DNA of 64,000 nucleotides. It comes from Melastoma dodecandrum. Lineage: Eukaryota > Streptophyta > Magnoliopsida > Myrtales > Melastomataceae. A program made the translations under genes and the position numbers. This document shows, one piece after another, positions 60,312 to 64,000 of this stretch. Under the pieces are notes generated by a model. It worked only from the letters and a program-made list of their open reading frames with translations, ran no database searches and had not been told where the DNA came from. The stretch spans positions 868,001 through 932,000 of the forward strand of contig JARUPY010000248.1 of NCBI GenBank assembly GCA_029817715.1, in the 5' to 3' direction. Position 1 is the first letter of the stretch; each line of letters begins with the position of its first letter.

Positions 60312-63300
60312 TCATAGAGGAGTGTAGTCGAAGCTCGAGCCTGGGTCTTCCGAGTAGTCAGTAGACTCGACACGCTCGGGCTCTGCAACTTGTTTCCCTG
60401 TGGCGTGGTTCTCACCAAAGGGTGGCATCACAGGGGTCATTCTTGGCTTCTTCTGGGCGTGAATTAGACGCATTTCTTTTCTCTTTTGCGCCCTTACGGG
60501 AAGCGTAAGGTTCCTTTCCGCCTTCTGCCATTGAGACGAAGGGTTAAGCGCTTTGACGAACCTTGGTTTCTTAGAACCAAAAGGGAGTCGACTTACCTCC
60601 ACAAACCTTCCGTCGGCTGGGTCATATCCTACCTGCACAGGGTTATCTGCTGGCCTATTCGAAGAGGGCTTGTTAGGGTTCGAATTACCTGAGCCCTCCG
60701 GACGGACTGCCTTTACCAGCATCTCCCCTTTTGCGGATAAGTCGACGAGCCGCAAGAAATAGTTAACGCAGCATGCTGTGCAGAGCTGGGTGATGAGTAT
60801 GCGGTTGTGAGCGATCAGCTTGCACTTTTGGCACAGCAGCTTTTCGTCCAGGAATTGGGCAATAGGTGGTCCCCTCCGCAGTTCCTGAGGATCAACTGTC
60901 TGCGACGCGTAGCGGGGCCTGCGATTCACGGCCTGCTGAGGTTGGTCCGCTTCCTTATGCTCCTCTACCGGTCTAATCTCCTTGACAGGGGTAGTTCTAG
61001 TGTACCCCTGTTTGATGATCCTTTGGCCAGACGAGTCTATGAACTCCAGTCGCCGTGCCGGGCGTTCTGTTCCCCGGGCGACTGCCTCTCCATTCCCCTT
61101 GTGACCCTGGGGGCCTCCTCTTCCTCCTCGCAAGGCTAATCGGCGATCTGCGCTAGGAGGGCTTTTGAGGGCGTGAGAAGATCCTCGGGGAACGTTCAGC
61201 GACATTGCTGCTTCCTCAAACGGGGTCAAGTCGTACCACCCCTCCGTCTTGCTGTCCAGTAGGTACTTCTTGAACGTGTGGCACTGATCCGTGGTATGAG
61301 TGTCGTTCAAGTGCCAATGGCATAGCCACTTCTCCCTTCCTTTGGGCAGAATGAAGACCCCACGCTCCGCCAGTCGCTTCATCAGGGCATTAGCCACCAA
61401 AGTCTCGCCGGTTGCTTGTGAGTCCTGCGAGGGTACAGCAGAGTCGTTAATAACTTCTAAGAGATTAACTTCAGCATCAAATATGTCAAACGTATGAATA
61501 GCGACTTCATCTCCGAATGGATTATTATCCACCACGGCGACTTCGTCGACCTCAGGAAAACGGAGTTCTTTAGACTCTATTAAATCCTGGATGATATTTC
61601 TAAAGGACAAACAGTCCTTGGTAGCATGGGTGAAAGACCCATGCCACTTGCAGTAATTCCTATTCTTTTCCCTCTCTGTCTGGGGAACTCGATGGCCGGG
61701 CTTAAGCCTAATCCTTTTCCTTTGATAAAGCCAGTCGAATATAGCGTCGACTTTATCCGTGTCGAAAGAATATTTTCTTTCCTCGGCATTCCTTTGGGAT
61801 GCCTTAGCTTTGGAATTCTTCTTAATCAGGGGATCGCATATAGTTGATTCCCCCTTGACAAATTCCGCCATGTCGACTTCATAAGTGTCGACTTGGTAGG
61901 CTCGAGTCAGCTGGGCTTCCTCTGTAAGGAGCTGATAATACTCAGTAGCCCTCCTTGCTAAGTCATACAGGTCAGCAAAGCGCTCGCCCTGCAGCTTTTT
62001 CCGGAACGGGATAGTCAACCCATTTAACGCGAGAAGTAATTGATCTTTCTCCGGTATGGGGGGTCTACACCGTAGTAGGGCCTTCCTAAGTTTCATTAGA
62101 AACTGCCCTGGGTGTTCTCCGTTAGCCTGCTTAAAGCGCATTACTTCAAACATCGACATGGGGGTGTCCAGTCGAGCAAAGGTCTTAATGAACATAGATT
62201 GCATCTGAGTCCACGAGGCTACTGACCCTGGCGGCAAACTCGCATACCACGTAAAGGCATCTCCCGTTAACGAATTAGGGAAGAGCTTCAGTTTCCAAAA
62301 GTCGTTCCCAGCCGCCTCACCAAGTTGGTGAGTGAAGCGAGCGACATGCTCGAGTGGGGTCATTTCATCTTCACCCGAAAAACGAGTAAAGTCGGGCGCC
62401 TTATAACCTCTAGGTAGAGGGAAATCCCTGTCGACATATGCAGGATAGGGAGCCCTGTACAAACAGGCATCGTCTCGCCGAGCTATTCCGGGGACGACTT
62501 GCTCTATAACCTGAGTTATGGCCTCCCTCAAGTCTGGGGGTACACCGCCTACTGGGGCCTGCGCTGTAGGTCGAGTCGACCTTATCGGGCTGTACGGAGA
62601 TCTTTCCCCCATTGTCTGACTCGCTGGATTCCTCATGTAGAAAGAAGGCTCTTCCCGAAAGTTTCCACCTCGGGATCCAAGCCCATAGGGGTCTCCAGTC
62701 GCGTCGATTACAGGTTCTTTTCCAGGGCGATGAGACGGAATAAAATCCTCCCCTAGATCCGTTTCCTCTTGAAAGTCCTCTGCCTCATTCCAATACGTAT
62801 TCGTCGGTTGATTACGTGAAGAAGAGGGTCGACTAGGGGGAACCAAATTCCCAGGTTCGAATAGAGTATTTGTCCTTATGTCGGATCGCTCAAAAGTCAC
62901 GTTACGTGGCCCTTGAGTAGTCCGACGAGCGTCTGCCATGAACGTAGACTCCCTAAATGGGGCCTCTCTCATACGAGGTCTTACTCTTTCCTCGTCTCTC
63001 GGGCCAGAAAGACGCCCTATTAGAGTTTGGACATCCATTAGGATGCCCTTCATATCGGTCAAATCCTGACGCACATTCCCCAATTCCTTGTGGAACTCCA
63101 GTCTCGAAATAAATTCGGACGGGGCATGTGAATCAAAAGCGGACTGGTTTGTAGTTGCTTGGCCTCCTAGGGCTGGCACTTGGGCATGTGAATCAAAAGC
63201 GGACTGGTTCGTAGCTGCCTGGCCTCCTAGGGCTGGCGCTTCCAAGTTCATTCCCGGAGGAAGTTCCTGGTTTTCCCCATCTAAGGGATTCTGAGTAGTA

Positions 63301-63320
63301 CTTCGAGTATTTCTCGGCAT
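60312..63320 (-). CDS. Retrotransposon gag
   Basis: A 1002-residue open frame starting with ATG at 63318-63320, only 27 bp from the 5' LTR. The retrotransposon gag core is around WKLKLFPNSLTGDAFTWYAS and LMKLRKALLRCRPP. Three cysteine/histidine knuckle-like segments follow: YCKWHGSFTHATKDC, LCHWHLNDTHTTDQC and CQKC. Gag packages the RNA into virus-like particles in the cytoplasm. The N-terminus contains a duplicated 20-residue segment (63122-63241). It ends in TGA with the protease frame continuing beyond it. Length is at the high end for gag, as in other Tat elements. Confidence 0.92.
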   Translation of the reverse strand: MPRNTRSTTQNPLDGENQELPPGMNLEAPALGGQAATNQSAFDSHAQVPALGGQATTNQSAFDSHAPSEFISRLEFHKELGNVRQDLTDMKGILMDVQTLIGRLSGPRDEERVRPRMREAPFRESTFMADARRTTQGPRNVTFERSDIRTNTLFEPGNLVPPSRPSSSRNQPTNTYWNEAEDFQEETDLGEDFIPSHRPGKEPVIDATGDPYGLGSRGGNFREEPSFYMRNPASQTMGERSPYSPIRSTRPTAQAPVGGVPPDLREAITQVIEQVVPGIARRDDACLYRAPYPAYVDRDFPLPRGYKAPDFTRFSGEDEMTPLEHVARFTHQLGEAAGNDFWKLKLFPNSLTGDAFTWYASLPPGSVASWTQMQSMFIKTFARLDTPMSMFEVMRFKQANGEHPGQFLMKLRKALLRCRPPIPEKDQLLLALNGLTIPFRKKLQGERFADLYDLARRATEYYQLLTEEAQLTRAYQVDTYEVDMAEFVKGESTICDPLIKKNSKAKASQRNAEERKYSFDTDKVDAIFDWLYQRKRIRLKPGHRVPQTEREKNRNYCKWHGSFTHATKDCLSFRNIIQDLIESKELRFPEVDEVAVVDNNPFGDEVAIHTFDIFDAEVNLLEVINDSAVPSQDSQATGETLVANALMKRLAERGVFILPKGREKWLCHWHLNDTHTTDQCHTFKKYLLDSKTEGWYDLTPFEEAAMSLNVPRGSSHALKSPPSADRRLALRGGRGGPQGHKGNGEAVARGTERPARRLEFIDSSGQRIIKQGYTRTTPVKEIRPVEEHKEADQPQQAVNRRPRYASQTVDPQELRRGPPIAQFLDEKLLCQKCKLIAHNRILITQLCTACCVNYFLRLVDLSAKGEMLVKAVRPEGSGNSNPNKPSSNRPADNPVQVGYDPADGRFVEVSRLPFGSKKPRFVKALNPSSQWQKAERNLTLPVRAQKRKEMRLIHAQKKPRMTPVMPPFGENHATGKQVAEPERVESTDYSEDPGSSFDYTPL
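63122..63241 (-). repeat. 60-bp in-frame tandem duplication in gag
   Basis: Two 60-bp copies, 63122-63181 and 63182-63241, differ at a few positions and repeat the residues ALGGQ-ATNQSAFDSHA. The multiple of three preserves the gag frame. Confidence 0.9.
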
Positions 63321-63323
63321 GTT

Positions 63324-63341
63324 CTCCCACTGTGGTCGCCA
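63324..63341 (-). other. Primer-binding site candidate
   Basis: On the minus strand the 18 bases beginning TGGCGACC lie six bases inside the 5' LTR. The leading TGG would pair with the CCA end of a tRNA primer. I cannot name the tRNA. Confidence 0.6.
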
Positions 63342-63347
63342 AAAACG

Positions 63348-64000
63348 TGTTCGCGCACGAAACGGATCACGTTGGAAATATTTGGCAATGGACTCACAGT
63401 AGTTATATTGTGGTCGCCAGTAAGAAGATGCACAATTTTATTGAAATCAAATGCAAGTCTTACAATCTTAATGAATAAAGGAAACAGGGCTTACAGCCAT
63501 TAAAAATGGAAAAAAGCGCAAGTATTGACGACGACGTGGAAATCTGTGACGGTGGAGAACTTGTGACGAAGGCCTTGGAAGCTCGCTCCGTCGGTGATGG
63601 TCGCTGGCGGGAGGCTGTGACGAAGGCCCTACGAGCTCACTCCGCCGGTGATGGTCGCTGGCGGGGGTTGACGGCAAAGGCCCTACGAGCTCACTCTGCT
63701 GGTGGAGGGAGGTTGACCTACAAACCGGGTCGAGGTATCTAATTCCTAAGGTTGACGATCAAACTTCAGGGTTTTGGCTGTGTATGGTCGTGCTTTGTCT
63801 TGAAAAATTCCTCTGCTATTTATAGAAGACTTGTACGTGTTTAACACGTAACAGATAGATCGTGTTATAGATCGTGATCCCTAATATCGTGGGAGTGTCT
63901 CAACGACCCCCTTGATACATGGGATCACGTTCCTGGATATTTAAGATCAGTTACGATCCTTAACAAACGTGATTAAAAATGAATAAATTTATTTCAACCT
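63348..64000 (-). repeat. 5' LTR (right), truncated by the window end
   Basis: 653 bases matching 51411 onwards. It contains the TATAAATAG promoter at 63816-63824 on the minus strand. The remaining ~320 bp of U3, including the TCGAC repeats and the true end, is outside the window. Confidence 0.93.
63816..63824 (-). promoter_or_regulatory. LTR TATA box driving the genomic RNA
   Basis: TATAAATAG on the minus strand in the 5' LTR, intact and identical to the other LTR copy. Transcripts from here would read through gag-pol toward lower coordinates. Confidence 0.6.

Larger units (their letters stand above)
51411..64000 (-). mobile_element. Ty3/Gypsy LTR retrotransposon, Tat lineage, right end cut by window
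   Basis: Direct repeats at 51411-52381 and from 63348 onwards flank gag, protease, reverse transcriptase, tandem RNase H and integrase on the minus strand in the Ty3/Gypsy order (integrase last). Two RNase H domains in pol and the ATYQRAMN reverse-transcriptase motif are Tat hallmarks. A primer-binding-site candidate (63324-63341) and a polypurine tract (52386-52396) sit at the correct ends. An extra gene lies on the plus strand between pol and the 3' LTR. By eye the LTRs differ at about ten positions plus one indel over 653 aligned bases, so the insertion is recent. The copy is defective through two stops (60312 and 56426) and lesions in the extra gene, unless the gag stop is read through. 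Confidence 0.93.

Noticed and set aside
63506..63742. Small open frame in the LTR with Glu/Ala-Leu-Arg-Ala-His repeats
   Set aside because: Present in both LTRs by duplication, arises from short internal repeats, and has no coding evidence.

Overview
This is nuclear DNA from a flowering plant, almost certainly a eudicot. The genes carry GT-AG introns with U/AT-rich intron sequence, and the families are plant-specific: cytokinin dehydrogenase, CRM-domain organelle splicing factor, NPR1, IQM, EPFL, UGT91-type glycosyltransferase and an FCA-like RNA-binding protein. One end is occupied by a Tat-lineage Ty3/Gypsy retrotransposon. I cannot name the species. All exon joins were worked out by hand from splice sites, reading frame and remembered family sequence; no transcript data were available.

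Layout, left to right. 0.8-3.2 kb: cytokinin dehydrogenase (+). 4.5-8.4 kb: CFM3-like three-CRM-domain splicing factor (+). 9.0-9.7 kb: remnant of an alpha/beta hydrolase gene (-). 10.1-12.4 kb: organellar RecA (-). 13.2-14.5 kb: class A heat-shock factor (+). 14.8-16.9 kb: NPR1-type salicylate co-activator (-), converging on the HSF. 18.3-19.2 kb: a small transposon with long inverted arms around an exon-like fragment. 21.3-23.2 kb: IQM calmodulin-binding protein (+). 26.3-26.8 kb: EPFL secreted peptide (+). 27.8-32.0 kb: two tandem intronless-CDS N-myristoyltransferase genes (+). 32.5-37.6 kb: a broken and an intact glycosyltransferase (+). 40.0-41.6 kb: a domesticated PIF/Harbinger transposase (+). 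42.7-45.2 kb: decayed copy of a large plant nuclear protein gene (+). 46.9-50.8 kb: FCA-like two-RRM plus WW protein (-).

51.4-64.0 kb: a nearly complete Tat retrotransposon on the minus strand, with the left (3') LTR complete and the right (5') LTR cut by the window end. It encodes gag, protease, reverse transcriptase, two RNase H domains and integrase on the minus strand. It also carries a spliced accessory gene (plant-mobile-domain-like) on the opposite strand, with its own TATA box. The copy has a few discrete lesions (one gag/pro TGA, one pol TAG, two frameshifts in the accessory gene), and its LTRs differ at only about ten visible positions, so it looks recently inserted.

The host genes do not form one pathway. 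Several neighbour pairs match what I remember of conserved Arabidopsis gene order (CKX beside RECA; IQM beside NMT; transposase-like protein beside the At4g29790/At2g19390 family). The block therefore looks like an old linkage group that has since gained the UGTs, the small transposon and the retrotransposon. The strongest items for follow-up are the antisense spliced gene in the retrotransposon, the NMT paralogue whose own N-terminus looks like an N-myristoylation substrate, and the intact UGT that has lost the last conserved Gln of its sugar-donor box while the dead copy keeps it.
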